From the NCBI RefSeq assembly GCF_013377535.1, contig NZ_JABCJE010000005.1:186001-250000 (forward strand): 64,000 bases of DNA, read 5' to 3'. Below, in pieces: positions 44,379 through 53,693 of this stretch. The first letter of the stretch is position 1, and each line of letters opens with the position of its first letter. This stretch comes from Donghicola mangrovi. GTDB taxonomy: Bacteria; Pseudomonadota; Alphaproteobacteria; Rhodobacterales; Rhodobacteraceae. Below the pieces are notes generated by a model. That model did not search any database. It was not told the DNA's origin and worked only from the letters and a program-made list of their open reading frames with translations. The translations under genes were made by a program, and so were the position numbers.

Positions 44379-45320
44379 ATGAGCGATACCAGCTTTGACA
44401 GCCAGACCACCGAGGCCAGCTTTGGCGATTACTTCGCCCTGCTGAAACCGCGGGTGATGTCGCTTGTTGTGTTCACGGCGCTGGTCGGCCTGTTGGTCGC
44501 ACCGGGGTCGGTCCATCCCGTCGAAGGCTTTGCGTCGATTCTGTTTATCGCATTGGGCGGCGGTGCTTCGGGCGCGCTGAACATGTGGTTCGACGCGGAT
44601 ATCGACCGCATCATGAAGCGGACCCAGAAACGACCGATCCCCGCTGGCAAGGTCACGCCCGACGAGGCGTTCGCCATCGGTATCGCGCTGTCGTTCTTTT
44701 CGGTCATCATGCTGTGGCTGGCGTCGAATATCGTCGCTGCGGGCCTCTTGGCCTTTACCATCTTCTTCTATGTCGTGATCTACACGATGTGGCTCAAGCG
44801 CTCGACCCCGCAGAACATCGTGATCGGTGGTGCGGCAGGTGCCTTCCCTCCGATGATCGGCTGGGCCGTGGCAACGGGCGGCGTGTCCATCGAATCGATC
44901 ATGATGTTCGCGATCACCTTCTTCTGGACCCCGCCGCACTTCTGGGCGCTGGCACTGTTCATGAAGTCGGATTACTCGGACGCCAAGGTGCCGATGCTGA
45001 CCGTGACCCACGGTCGCCGCAACACCCGCATCCAGATTTTCGCCTACACTGTTCTGCTGGCCGCACTGGCCGTGGGCATGTCCTTTACCGCGCTGAACGG
45101 TCCCGTCTTCCTGACCGCCGCGGTTGTTCTGAACCTGCTGTTCATCAAGGGCGCCTGGACCATCCTGCGCCGCACCGAAGAGCAGGCCGAGGCGGATAAC
45201 TATGCCGCCGAGAAATCGTTCTTCAAACTTTCGCTCCTCTACCTGTTCCTGCATTTCGGCGCGATTCTGGCCGACGCGGTTCTGGTACGTATGGGCATCA
45301 CATTCGGTGGCTGGGTATGA
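44379..45320 (+). CDS. ctaB: Protoheme IX farnesyltransferase (heme O synthase)
   Basis: A 313-residue integral membrane prenyltransferase that adds farnesyl to heme B to make heme O, the precursor of heme A for the oxidase. The UbiA-type aspartate-rich motifs are visible as NMWFDADIDRIMKRT and DYSDAKVPML, with conserved KRP and TPPHFWALAL. About nine hydrophobic segments are present. The frame is open to 44316; ATG 44379 is chosen because residues upstream of it are not membrane-like and the family starts here. Its stop overlaps the next start (ATGA). Confidence 0.94.
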   Translation: MSDTSFDSQTTEASFGDYFALLKPRVMSLVVFTALVGLLVAPGSVHPVEGFASILFIALGGGASGALNMWFDADIDRIMKRTQKRPIPAGKVTPDEAFAIGIALSFFSVIMLWLASNIVAAGLLAFTIFFYVVIYTMWLKRSTPQNIVIGGAAGAFPPMIGWAVATGGVSIESIMMFAITFFWTPPHFWALALFMKSDYSDAKVPMLTVTHGRRNTRIQIFAYTVLLAALAVGMSFTALNGPVFLTAAVVLNLLFIKGAWTILRRTEEQAEADNYAAEKSFFKLSLLYLFLHFGAILADAVLVRMGITFGGWV

Positions 45321-45511
45321 GCTCGTTCCGTCCTGATCATGAACTGCACCAGCGTCGCCGCGGCCGGAACATCGGCATGCTGGCTGTGCTGCTGGGCTTT
45401 GTCGCGTTGGTCTTTATGCTGACCGTCGTCAAGGTGCAGAACGGTGGCAAGGTCGAGGCCTTTGACCACACCGCGCGTCCGTCGCTGACCGTCCCCGAGG
45501 GGCAGAAGTAA
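45317..45511 (+). CDS. Small CoxF-like cytochrome oxidase cluster protein
   Basis: A 64-residue protein with a basic N-terminus (HELHQRRRGRN) and one transmembrane helix (about 19-41), then a short periplasmic tail. Small proteins of this layout lie between ctaB and ctaG in alphaproteobacterial oxidase clusters and are named CoxF; their role in assembly is not well defined. It overlaps ctaB by 4 nt and ctaG by 1 nt (TAATG), so translation of all three is coupled. Confidence 0.75.
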   Translation: MSSFRPDHELHQRRRGRNIGMLAVLLGFVALVFMLTVVKVQNGGKVEAFDHTARPSLTVPEGQK

Positions 45512-46086
45512 TGGATCGCAAGCAGAAAACTCTGGTCAGATTGGTGTCCGTGGTTGTGACCATGGGTGCGCTGGCTTGGGCTGCGGTCCCCTTCTATGAC
45601 CTGTTCTGCCGCGTTACCGGCTTTGGCGGCGTGACGCAGGTGGCCGAGACGGAATCGGACACGATTCTGGACCAGACCATCAAAATCAAATTCGACGCTT
45701 CTCTGGAACGCGGCATGCCTTGGGAATTCAAACCCATGCAGCGCGAGATGGAGCTGCGCATCGGCGAAACCGGACTGGCCTTCTATGAGGCTTATAACCC
45801 CACCGATCACGTGGTGGCCGGAACTGCCAGCTACAACGTCGCGCCGTTTTCGGCAGGCGGGTACTTTATCAAGATCGAATGCTTCTGCTTTACCGAGCAG
45901 GTGCTTCAACCGGGTGAGCGGGTCGAAATGCCGGTTACCTTCTACGTCGACCCCGAGATTGTGACGGACCCCGAGGCGAAGTTCGCCAAGCACATCACAC
46001 TCTCGTACACCTTCCACGAAATGGATCTTGCCGATACTGATTATCAGGCGGCACTCAAGACCGAAAAAACAACAGAAATTAACTAA
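45511..46086 (+). CDS. ctaG: Cytochrome c oxidase assembly protein CtaG/Cox11
   Basis: A 191-residue copper chaperone that delivers CuB to subunit I. It has one N-terminal transmembrane helix (about 10-30), the conserved [11 protein letters not shown] just after it, and the copper-binding CFCF motif in [11 protein letters not shown]. The domain beyond is periplasmic and immunoglobulin-like. Its start shares a base with the upstream stop. The complete motif set makes the call firm. Confidence 0.94.
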   Translation: MDRKQKTLVRLVSVVVTMGALAWAAVPFYDLFCRVTGFGGVTQVAETESDTILDQTIKIKFDASLERGMPWEFKPMQREMELRIGETGLAFYEAYNPTDHVVAGTASYNVAPFSAGGYFIKIECFCFTEQVLQPGERVEMPVTFYVDPEIVTDPEAKFAKHITLSYTFHEMDLADTDYQAALKTEKTTEIN

Positions 46087-46108
46087 GCCTTCCAACGAGG
46101 GATACGCC

Positions 46109-46900
46109 ATGGCACACGCTAAAAACCACGACTATCACGTTCTGCCCCCATCGATCTGGCCCTTCCTGGGTGCGGTCGCCGGCTTCATCATGCTGTTCGG
46201 CGCTGTCCTCTGGATGAAAGAAAGCGGCCCCTGGATGTTCGCTATCGGCTTCGTTGGCGTTCTCTACGTCATGTTCGGCTGGTGGTCGGACACCGTTTCG
46301 GAAAACTTCGCGGGTGACCACACCCCCGTTGTCCGCATCGGTCTGCGCTACGGCTTCATCCTGTTCATCATGTCCGAAGTCATGTTCTTCGCCGCATGGT
46401 TCTGGACCTTCTTCAAGCACGCGCTGTACCCCATGCCTGCAGTTGGCGGCGTATGGCCCCCTGAAGGCATCGAGACCTTTGATCCCTGGCACCTGCCGCT
46501 GATCAACACCCTGATCCTGCTGTGCTCGGGCGCGGCTTGCACCTGGGCGCACCACGCTCTGGTTCACGAAAACAACCGCAAAGACATCAAATCGGGCCTG
46601 CTGCTGGCAGTTCTGCTGGGTGCGATCTTCACCGTGTTCCAGGCCTACGAATACAGCCACGCGACCTTTGGCTTTGCTGGCAACATCTACGGTGCGTCGT
46701 TCTTCATGGCGACCGGTTTCCACGGCTTCCACGTGATCGTCGGCACCATCTTCCTGCTGGTCTGCCTGCTGCGCACCATGCGCGGCCACTTCACCCCCGA
46801 GAACCACGTCGGTTTCGAGGCGGCAGCTTGGTACTGGCACTTCGTTGACGTTGTATGGCTGTTCCTGTTCGCAGCGATCTACATCTGGGGCAGCGCATAA
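46109..46900 (+). CDS. ctaE: Cytochrome c oxidase subunit III
   Basis: A 263-residue polytopic subunit with seven hydrophobic segments. Typical subunit III stretches are visible: HDYHVLPPS at the start, [29 protein letters not shown], the FQAYEY with its conserved glutamate, and [13 protein letters not shown] and [17 protein letters not shown] 46109 follows GAGGG; the longer frame to 46028 would overlap ctaG. A terminator follows, closing the core oxidase unit. Confidence 0.95.
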   Translation: MAHAKNHDYHVLPPSIWPFLGAVAGFIMLFGAVLWMKESGPWMFAIGFVGVLYVMFGWWSDTVSENFAGDHTPVVRIGLRYGFILFIMSEVMFFAAWFWTFFKHALYPMPAVGGVWPPEGIETFDPWHLPLINTLILLCSGAACTWAHHALVHENNRKDIKSGLLLAVLLGAIFTVFQAYEYSHATFGFAGNIYGASFFMATGFHGFHVIVGTIFLLVCLLRTMRGHFTPENHVGFEAAAWYWHFVDVVWLFLFAAIYIWGSA

Positions 46901-46951
46901 TCGCATCGCTTCAGTTGCCGGTTGAAAATCCAGCCACAACGAATATCACCA

Positions 46952-46976
46952 CAAGGTGCGCGATATGCGCACCTTG
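46952..46976 (+). terminator. Terminator or attenuator between ctaE and surf1
   Basis: A perfect 10-bp stem (CAAGGTGCGC with GCGCACCTTG, loop GATAT) is followed by TTTG. It lies 52 nt after ctaE and 22 nt before the surf1 start, so it may limit read-through into surf1-thrC. Confidence 0.65.
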
Positions 46977-46997
46977 TTTGCGTTTGAAAGGCCCGTA

Positions 46998-47684
46998 ATG
47001 CGTCGTTCCCTACTTCTGATCCCGATCGGCATTGTGGTTGCCGTGATCCTGCTCGGGCTTGGTAAATGGCAGATGGACCGTCTGGCTTGGAAAACCCGGA
47101 TGCTCGCCGATATCGAGGCGCACATCACCCAAGCTCCCGTTGCCGTTCCCGTGAACCCCGACCCTGTGCGCGACCGCTATTTGCCGGTTACCGCCAGCGG
47201 CACGATCACCGAGGATGAGCTGCACGTGCTGGCGTCTGCCCGCGGGCAGGGGGCTGGCTACCGCATCATCACCGCGTTCGAGACCGACGAAGGCCGCCGC
47301 CTGATGCTGGACCGCGGCTTTGTCGCGATCGAGGCCAAGACAGACACCCGCCCCGCGCACCACGCCACCGTTGTCGCGAACCTGCACTGGCCGGACGAAC
47401 GCAACGGTTCGACCCCCGATAACGACGTGGCGCGGAACGATTGGTTCTCGCGGGACATTTTACAGATGGCGCAGGCCCTGAACGCCGAGCCGATCCTGCT
47501 GGTCCTGCGCTCCAGCGACGAAACAGAGCCCCGTGTGACCCCTTGGCCGGTGGACACCTCGGGCATTCCGAACAATCACCTTGAATACGCCGTAACGTGG
47601 TTCAGTTTCGCTGCGATCTGGATTATCGGCATTGGATACCTCCTGTGGCGCGACCGCAGGGCAAATGATGAAAGGCCCGAATGA
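46998..47684 (+). CDS. SURF1 family oxidase assembly protein
   Basis: A 228-residue membrane protein with one helix at each end (about 6-22 and 200-218) and a periplasmic domain between, the SURF1/Shy1 layout. Marks are LLGLGKWQMDRLAWK, the DRYLPV motif, VLASARGQGAGYRIIT, LMLDRGFV and PNNHLEYAVTWFSFA. It helps heme A insertion into subunit I. ATG 46998 with GAAAGG six bases upstream is preferred over 46956, which falls inside the hairpin. It overlaps thrC by 4 nt. Confidence 0.88.
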   Translation: MRRSLLLIPIGIVVAVILLGLGKWQMDRLAWKTRMLADIEAHITQAPVAVPVNPDPVRDRYLPVTASGTITEDELHVLASARGQGAGYRIITAFETDEGRRLMLDRGFVAIEAKTDTRPAHHATVVANLHWPDERNGSTPDNDVARNDWFSRDILQMAQALNAEPILLVLRSSDETEPRVTPWPVDTSGIPNNHLEYAVTWFSFAAIWIIGIGYLLWRDRRANDERPE

Positions 47685-49069
47685 TGCAATACATCTCGAC
47701 CCGTGGCTCTGCGCCGACGCTGACCTTTGACGAGGCGATGCTGACAGGCCTCGCCCGCGATGGTGGTCTCTACGTTCCTGCCGAGATCCCCACCATGAAG
47801 GCCGAAGACATCGCCGCGCTGGCGGGCCTGCCCTACGAAGAAGTCGCGTTCCGCGTGATGCGCCCCTATCTGGGCACCGCCTTCACCGACGACGAATTCC
47901 GCGGCATCATCGAGCGCGCCTATGCCGGTTTCGGCCATGACGCCCGCGCCCCGCTGAAGCAACTCGCGCCCGGTCACTTCCTGTGTGAACTGTTCCACGG
48001 CCCGACCTTGGCGTTCAAAGACTTTGCCATGCAGCTGATCGGTCAGCTGTTCGAGTTTGAACTCAAGCGCCGTGGCAGCCGCGTGACTATCGTTGGTGCG
48101 ACCTCGGGCGATACCGGCTCTGCCGCGATCGAGGCGTTCCGTGGTCTGGACGCGGTGGACGTGTTCATCCTGTTCCCCCACGGCCGCGTGTCCGAAGTGC
48201 AGCGCCGCCAGATGACCACCCCGTCGGAAAGCAACGTGCACGCGCTGGCGCTGGATGGTCACTTTGATGACTGTCAGGCCCGCGTCAAAGACATGTTCAA
48301 TGACTTCGAGTTCCGCGATGGCGTGAAGCTGGCTGGCGTGAACAGCATCAATTGGGCCCGCGTTCTGGCGCAGGTGGTCTACTACTTCACCTCGGCGGTT
48401 GCTCTGGGCGCGCCCTATCGCAAAGTCAGCTTCACCGTGCCGACCGGCAACTTTGGCGACATCTTCGCGGGCTACATCGCAAAGCGTATGGGCCTGCCAA
48501 TCGACCGTCTGGTGGTCGCGACCAACCAGAACGACATCCTGCACCGCTGCCTGTCGACCAGCGAATACATGGTTGATGGTGTGATCCCTTCGATCAGCCC
48601 GTCGATGGACATTCAAGTTTCGTCGAACTTTGAGCGCGCACTGTTTGATGCCTATGGCCGTGACGGTGCCGCCGTGTCCCAGTTGATGGACGAACTGAAA
48701 GCCGGCGGTTTCAAGGTGTCCCAAGGCGCCCTGCAAACCCTGCGCGAAAACTTCGACAGCGGCCGCTGTTCCGAAGAGGAAACGCTGGCCACCATTACCC
48801 GCACCCTGAAGCATTCTGCCGAACTGCTGTGTCCCCACAGCGCGGTTGGCGTGCATGTTGCAGAGCAGCACATGGGCGATAGCCCGATGGTCACTCTGGC
48901 GACTGCGCACCCCGCGAAATTCCCCGATGCGGTCGAGAAAGCAACCGGCATTCGTCCGGGCCTTCCCCCGCGCATGGCGGACCTGTATGAGCGTTCGGAG
49001 CGCGTCACCCGCGTTGCCAACGACCTTTCGGCGATCGAAACCATTATCAAGGATCGGATCCACCTTTGA
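47681..49069 (+). CDS. thrC: Threonine synthase
   Basis: A 462-residue PLP enzyme that turns O-phosphohomoserine into threonine. The PLP lysine is K113 in GPTLAFKDFAMQ. Other family marks are the TRG..P near the start, GATSGDTGSAAIEA, FPHGRVSEVQRRQM and PTGNFGDI. It is of the longer ThrC subgroup found in proteobacteria and fungi. Its start overlaps the surf1 stop (ATGA), and its stop overlaps the next start, so expression is tied to the oxidase assembly gene. Confidence 0.95.
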   Translation: MMQYISTRGSAPTLTFDEAMLTGLARDGGLYVPAEIPTMKAEDIAALAGLPYEEVAFRVMRPYLGTAFTDDEFRGIIERAYAGFGHDARAPLKQLAPGHFLCELFHGPTLAFKDFAMQLIGQLFEFELKRRGSRVTIVGATSGDTGSAAIEAFRGLDAVDVFILFPHGRVSEVQRRQMTTPSESNVHALALDGHFDDCQARVKDMFNDFEFRDGVKLAGVNSINWARVLAQVVYYFTSAVALGAPYRKVSFTVPTGNFGDIFAGYIAKRMGLPIDRLVVATNQNDILHRCLSTSEYMVDGVIPSISPSMDIQVSSNFERALFDAYGRDGAAVSQLMDELKAGGFKVSQGALQTLRENFDSGRCSEEETLATITRTLKHSAELLCPHSAVGVHVAEQHMGDSPMVTLATAHPAKFPDAVEKATGIRPGLPPRMADLYERSERVTRVANDLSAIETIIKDRIHL

Positions 49070-50328
49070 CCGTTCAGACGCATACCCTTTCCAACGGCTT
49101 CCGCATTGTGACGGAGCATATGCCCGGGCTCGAATCCGCTGCGATCGGGATCTGGGTCGGTGCCGGTGCGCGCCACGAAAGGGTAGAGCAGAACGGCATT
49201 GCCCACTTCCTTGAGCACATGGCGTTCAAGGGCACCCAGCGCCGCACGGCGCTGGAAATCGCCGAAGTGATCGAGGATGTGGGCGGGTACATCAACGCCT
49301 ACACCTCGCGCGAGGTGACGGCCTATTATGCCCGCGTTCTGGCCAATGACGTGCCGCTGGCGCTGGACGTGATCGCGGACATCCTGCTGAACCCGACCTT
49401 CGACGAGAACGAGATCGAGGTCGAGCGCGGCGTGATCTTGCAAGAGATCGGTCAGGCGCTGGACACCCCCGACGACGTGATCTTTGACTGGCTTCAGGAA
49501 GAGGCCTATCCCGATCAGCCCTTGGGCCGGACCATCCTGGGCCCGACCGAGCGTGTGCGGTCCTTTAACCGTGCGGACCTGTCGGGTTTTGTCAGCGAAC
49601 ACTACGGGCCGGGTCAGATGATTCTGTCTGCCGCCGGTGCTGTGGATCACGATGCGATCGTCCGCGAATGCGAGGCCCTGTTTGGCCACATGACCCCGCG
49701 CCCGATCCTGACCGAGGTTGCTGCCAGCTTCCGCGGCGGTGAGCGCCGCGAGATCAAGGCGCTGGAGCAGGCGCACTTTACGCTGGCCTTCGAAAGCCCC
49801 GGCTACCGCGCCAACAATTTCTATACCGCGCAGATCTATGCGAACGCGCTGGGGGGCGGCATGTCCTCTCGTCTGTTCCAGGAGATCCGTGAAAAGCGCG
49901 GGCTGTGCTACACCATCTTCAGCCAAGCAGGCGCCTATTCGGACACCGGCCTGACCACCGTCTATGCAGGCACCAGCGCCGAGCAGCTGGCCGAGCTGGC
50001 CCATGTGACCATCGACGAGATGCGCCGCATCAACGACGACCTGCGCATCGCCGAGATTGATCGCGCCCGTGCCCAGATGAAGGCGGGTATGCTGATGGGG
50101 CTGGAAAGCCCTTCGAACCGTGCTGAACGTTTGGCCCGCATGATCTCGATCTGGGGCAGGGTGCCGGATTTGTCCGAAACTGTTGAACGTATCGACGCTG
50201 TAAAGCTTGAAGATGTTCGCGAATTCGGCATCAATCTGGCAATGAACGCGCCCTCTGCGATGGCGCTTTATGGTCCGGTGGAGAAGGCTCCTTTGCTGGC
50301 CGCGCTGAAAGAGAGACTGGCCGGATAA
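49066..50328 (+). CDS. M16 family zinc peptidase (processing-peptidase-like)
   Basis: A 420-residue M16 peptidase. The inverted zinc motif HxxEH is visible as H47-F-L-E50-H51 in IAHFLEHMAFKGT, with the downstream zinc glutamate in NEIEVERGVIL. It resembles bacterial relatives of mitochondrial processing peptidase beta; the natural substrate is unknown. The start is a TTG overlapping the thrC stop (TTGA), with AAGGAT upstream. It lacks an obvious signal peptide. A GNAT gene begins at the base after its stop. Confidence 0.88.
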   Translation: MTVQTHTLSNGFRIVTEHMPGLESAAIGIWVGAGARHERVEQNGIAHFLEHMAFKGTQRRTALEIAEVIEDVGGYINAYTSREVTAYYARVLANDVPLALDVIADILLNPTFDENEIEVERGVILQEIGQALDTPDDVIFDWLQEEAYPDQPLGRTILGPTERVRSFNRADLSGFVSEHYGPGQMILSAAGAVDHDAIVRECEALFGHMTPRPILTEVAASFRGGERREIKALEQAHFTLAFESPGYRANNFYTAQIYANALGGGMSSRLFQEIREKRGLCYTIFSQAGAYSDTGLTTVYAGTSAEQLAELAHVTIDEMRRINDDLRIAEIDRARAQMKAGMLMGLESPSNRAERLARMISIWGRVPDLSETVERIDAVKLEDVREFGINLAMNAPSAMALYGPVEKAPLLAALKERLAG

Positions 50329-50916
50329 ATGTTGCTGACTAAACGGAAGTTCCGCCTAGAGACAGAGCGTATGACCCTGCGCCTGCCTGTCCATGGGGAC
50401 TACCGTGCCTGGAGCAGCCTGCGGTTCGCCTGCCGTGATTTCCTGACCCCGTGGGAACCCACTTGGGCCGAAGATCACCTGAGCCGCAAAGCGTTTACCA
50501 ACCGCGTCTACTGGGCCAACCGGTCCATGTCCCAGAACACTGCTTTGCCGCTGTTTCTGGTCCGGCGCGAGGATGACATGCTGCTGGGGGCGATCACGCT
50601 GGACAACATCCGGCGCGGCCCTGCGCAGATGGGCACCATCGGCTACTGGATCGGTGAACCCTTTGCCCGCCAAGGCTACATGACCGAGGCGATCGCGACG
50701 GTTGTTCACTATGCCTTCACCCGTATGGACCTGAGCCGGATCGAGGCCGCGTGCCTGCCCGAGAACACGCCCTCCCACGGGGTGCTGGAAAAATGCGGCT
50801 TCAAATACGAAGGGGTCGCGCAGGGCTACCTGCAAATCAACGGGCGTTGGCGGAACCACGTTCTGTATGCCGCCCTGCGCCACGACCGCCGCGGCAAGAC
50901 CGAAGCTGGCGCATAG
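50329..50916 (+). CDS. RimJ/RimL-like GNAT acetyltransferase
   Basis: A 195-residue acetyl-CoA-dependent N-acetyltransferase of the ribosomal protein alanine acetyltransferase group. Marks are LETERMTLRLP at the start, IGYWIGEPFARQGYMTEAI (the acetyl-CoA loop), RIEAACLPENTPSHGVLEKCGFKYEG and a final LYAALRHD. The target may be a ribosomal protein N-terminus, but this is by analogy only. Its ATG directly follows the M16 stop, making it the last gene of the surf1-thrC-M16 unit. Confidence 0.82.
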   Translation: MLLTKRKFRLETERMTLRLPVHGDYRAWSSLRFACRDFLTPWEPTWAEDHLSRKAFTNRVYWANRSMSQNTALPLFLVRREDDMLLGAITLDNIRRGPAQMGTIGYWIGEPFARQGYMTEAIATVVHYAFTRMDLSRIEAACLPENTPSHGVLEKCGFKYEGVAQGYLQINGRWRNHVLYAALRHDRRGKTEAGA

Positions 50917-51027
50917 TTAAGATTTCCTGCTGATTTGTTCACAACTCTGCCCGAAATGTCATGGGGCAGGGTGCTTGATCCTGCCGCGGGGATGGCCCAA
51001 AAATCTGTCACCCAAGAGGAAGACACC

Positions 51028-52434
51028 ATGACCCCTGTGACCCAGATCGAAAGCGCCCTGCGCGCTGCCTTGCCCGCCGCCGCCTTTCGTGCGTTAGAGC
51101 CCCGCTATCTGGAGGAACCGCGTGGCCGCTATCAGGGCAAAGGGGGCCTGCTGGTCGCGCCGTCCTGCACCGAAGAGGTCGCTGCAGCGGTTCGCATCGC
51201 CCATGATGCCGGTGTGCCCGTGGTGCCCTATGGGGGCGGGACTGGTCTGGTCGGCGGCCAGATCGCGCAGGAGGGGATCGAACCCCTGATCCTGTCGCTG
51301 GAGCGCATGAACAAAATCCGCGCCATTTACCCTGATGAAAACGTCTTGGTGGTCGAGGCTGGCTGCATCCTGCAAGACCTGCACACCGCCGTGGAAAAGG
51401 AAAACCGCCTGTTCCCGCTGTCGATCGCGGCCAAAGGCTCGGCCTGCATCGGGGGCAATCTGGCGACCAACGCGGGCGGTCTGAACGTGCTGCGCTATGG
51501 CAATGCGCGTGATCTGTGCTTGGGGCTCGAGGTTGTGATGCCCAACGGGGACATCTGGAACGGCCTGACCCGCCTGCGCAAGGACAACACCGGATACGAT
51601 CTGCGCAACCTGATGGTCGGGTCCGAAGGCTCTCTCGGGGTGATCACCGCTGCTGCGCTGAAGCTGTTCCCGATTCCCGCCAGCGAAGGCACCGCGCTGT
51701 TCGTCGTGCCCTCGCCCGAGGCGGCGCTGAACCTCTTGGCAATGGCCCGCAGCCACATGGCCGAGGGGATCAGCGCCTTTGAACTGATGCACCGTCAGGG
51801 TTGGGATTTCCTGCGCGAAACCATGCCCGAACTGCGCTTGCCCTATGACGAGTCCCCCGAATGGAGCGTCCTGATGGATGTGGGGCTGGCCAAGGGCCTG
51901 AACCCTGCCGAGGCGCTGGAATCCCTGTTCGCCGAGGCCTTCGAGGCCGAGATTGTCACTGACGGTCTGATCGCGCAGTCCGAACAGCAGCGCATCGACC
52001 TATGGAACATCCGCGAGAATATCCCCGAGGGGAATCGACGGATCGGCTCGATCAGCAGCCACGATATTTCGGTTCCGATCAGCCGAATCCCCGAGTTTAT
52101 CCGCGAAGGGAACGCCAAGATGGCCGAGATCGGCGATGTGCGCGTGAACTGCTTTGGCCACTTGGGGGACGGGAACCTGCACTACAACATCTTCCCCGCC
52201 GCTGGGAAATCGCGCCACGATTACGAACACCTGCGCAGCGCGGTGAAGGCTGGCGTGCACGATCTGGTCCACGCCTATAACGGCTCGGTCAGTGCGGAGC
52301 ACGGCGTTGGCCGCCTGAAAGTCAGCGATCTGGAGAAGTACAGCGATCCGGTAAAACTGGCCGCCCTGCGCGCGATCAAACAGGCGCTGGACCCCAAGGG
52401 AATCATGAACCCCGGTGTGATTCTGCGGGCCTGA
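51028..52434 (+). CDS. FAD-binding 2-hydroxyacid dehydrogenase (GlcD/D-lactate dehydrogenase type)
   Basis: A 468-residue flavoprotein of the VAO/PCMH fold. The FAD-binding domain (about 40-220) shows PVVPYGGGTGLVGG, GGNLATNAGGLNVLRYG and GSEGSLGVITA; the C-terminal cap carries the metal-linked HLGDGNLHYN and SAEHGVGRLK. Such enzymes oxidise D-lactate, glycolate or D-2-hydroxyglutarate; no partner GlcE/F genes are nearby, which favours a single-subunit enzyme of the D-2-hydroxyglutarate or D-lactate type. ATG 51028 has AGAGGA upstream; the frame to 50935 is not supported. Confidence 0.85.
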   Translation: MTPVTQIESALRAALPAAAFRALEPRYLEEPRGRYQGKGGLLVAPSCTEEVAAAVRIAHDAGVPVVPYGGGTGLVGGQIAQEGIEPLILSLERMNKIRAIYPDENVLVVEAGCILQDLHTAVEKENRLFPLSIAAKGSACIGGNLATNAGGLNVLRYGNARDLCLGLEVVMPNGDIWNGLTRLRKDNTGYDLRNLMVGSEGSLGVITAAALKLFPIPASEGTALFVVPSPEAALNLLAMARSHMAEGISAFELMHRQGWDFLRETMPELRLPYDESPEWSVLMDVGLAKGLNPAEALESLFAEAFEAEIVTDGLIAQSEQQRIDLWNIRENIPEGNRRIGSISSHDISVPISRIPEFIREGNAKMAEIGDVRVNCFGHLGDGNLHYNIFPAAGKSRHDYEHLRSAVKAGVHDLVHAYNGSVSAEHGVGRLKVSDLEKYSDPVKLAALRAIKQALDPKGIMNPGVILRA

Positions 52435-52499
52435 GAATCGGCTATATTCGGCGTGGGGATGCGGGCACTCTGGGCCCATATTTCGCGCCGGAGGGGTGC

Positions 52500-52802
52500 A
52501 TGTCCGAGTCAGATGTTCTGAAGGTTCTGGTTGGCGGGGGCGCCGCGTTCTTGGCTGGGCTGAACCTGCTGATCGTCAACTTTGTTCTGCGCTATTTTCT
52601 CAGGGGCTATTTCACCCGCTCAGCCTTTCGCGGTTTGCGGGTGCGACACGAAGTGGCGAGCGAATTCATCAGCGCCGAGGTTCTGCCGGGCAGGGGCATC
52701 CTACACCGTATCGCGCAGATCCTGATGGCAACGGGGCTGACGGTCGTGATGCTGTCGGGCATCGTCTGGCTGATCTTGCGGATCATCGCCCGCAACGCCT
52801 GA
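52500..52802 (+). CDS. Small membrane protein, unknown function
   Basis: A 100-residue protein with two transmembrane helices (about 10-33 and 72-95) joined by a basic loop (FRGLRVRHE). It is not recognised as a known family. A strong GGAGG five to six bases before the ATG and high-GC codon use support it as a real gene. It follows the flavoprotein gene by 65 bp in the same direction and converges on the NTF2-like gene with a 13-bp gap. Confidence 0.65.
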   Translation: MSESDVLKVLVGGGAAFLAGLNLLIVNFVLRYFLRGYFTRSAFRGLRVRHEVASEFISAEVLPGRGILHRIAQILMATGLTVVMLSGIVWLILRIIARNA

Positions 52803-52815
52803 ACGTCAAACGCCG

Positions 52816-53160
52816 TTAACCCGCGTGGCAGGCGGCTGCTTGAATGACCAAACCATCCGCGCCGAAATAGAGCGTCTCTGCCGCCAGCACGCCGCGGTGG
52901 TTTTCGTAGGTGATCACCATCATCTCGTGTCCGGCAAAGACATCGCGGACAGTGAAATGCAGGTCGGGCTGTTTATCCAGCGCGGCTTGCCAATAGGCGC
53001 GCAGGGCGTTGTGCCCGCGCACCTCTCCGGTGCCGACCAGAGCCAGCGCCTTTTTCGACCGGAAGACGATGTCTGGGCTGTAGTGGGCCATGATCCGGTC
53101 CAGATCATGGCTGTTCCAACCCGCTTCCCAATCGGCAGCGAACTTTGCGGCGGGGGGCAT
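52816..53160 (-). CDS. NTF2/SnoaL-like protein
   Basis: A 114-residue single-domain protein of the nuclear transport factor 2 (SnoaL) fold: WEAGWNSHDLDRIMAHYSPDIVFRSK is the usual start of the fold, followed by GHNALRAYWQAAL and a C-terminal sheet (DVFAGHEMMVITYEN). Members range from isomerases to binding proteins, so no reaction can be named. Its ATG lies 2 nt after the apt stop, making it the third gene of the mtnP-apt transcript. Confidence 0.75.
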   Translation of the reverse strand: MPPAAKFAADWEAGWNSHDLDRIMAHYSPDIVFRSKKALALVGTGEVRGHNALRAYWQAALDKQPDLHFTVRDVFAGHEMMVITYENHRGVLAAETLYFGADGLVIQAAACHAG

Positions 53161-53162
53161 CC

Positions 53163-53693
53163 TCAGTCCCCCTCAAAGGCGCAGAGGGCGTGGACCTCGA
53201 TCCCCATCGCCTCGAGCCGTTTGCGGCCCCCCAGATCGGGCAGGTCCACCACAAACGCGCAGCCCGCGATCTGACCGCCAAGGCGCTCGACCAGCTTGAT
53301 GCCCGCTTCGGCGGTGCCGCCGGTGGCCAGCAGGTCATCCACGATCAGGACGGTCTGACCGGCGGCGATGGCGTCGTCGTGCACTTCGACCACAGCCTCG
53401 CCGTATTCCAGCGTGTAGGCTTCGGAGATCACGGTGCCGGGCAGTTTGCCCTTTTTGCGGATCGGCACGAAACCGGTCCCCAACTGGTGCGCGACCGCCC
53501 CACCAAGGATAAATCCGCGCGCCTCAAGGCCCACCACCACGTCGATGCGGCGACCGGCATAGGGGTGCAGCAGTTGGTCCACCGCCATGCGGAACCCGCG
53601 CGGATTGCTGAACAGCGTGGTCACGTCGCGGAACATGATCCCCGGTTTCGGGAAATCGACGATGGTGCGGATGTAGTCTTGGACCTGAGTCAT
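53163..53693 (-). CDS. apt: Adenine phosphoribosyltransferase
   Basis: A 176-residue enzyme that makes AMP from adenine and PRPP. The PRPP-binding motif [16 protein letters not shown] is at about 114-129. Also typical are [15 protein letters not shown] near the start and [14 protein letters not shown]. It overlaps mtnP by 4 nt (ATGA), so the adenine released by MtnP is reused by Apt. Length and motifs are normal. Confidence 0.94.
   Translation of the reverse strand: MTQVQDYIRTIVDFPKPGIMFRDVTTLFSNPRGFRMAVDQLLHPYAGRRIDVVVGLEARGFILGGAVAHQLGTGFVPIRKKGKLPGTVISEAYTLEYGEAVVEVHDDAIAAGQTVLIVDDLLATGGTAEAGIKLVERLGGQIAGCAFVVDLPDLGGRKRLEAMGIEVHALCAFEGD

Noticed and set aside
47576-50004. Long minus-strand frames opposite thrC and the M16 gene
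   Set aside because: Complement of high-GC coding DNA; no recognisable protein features.
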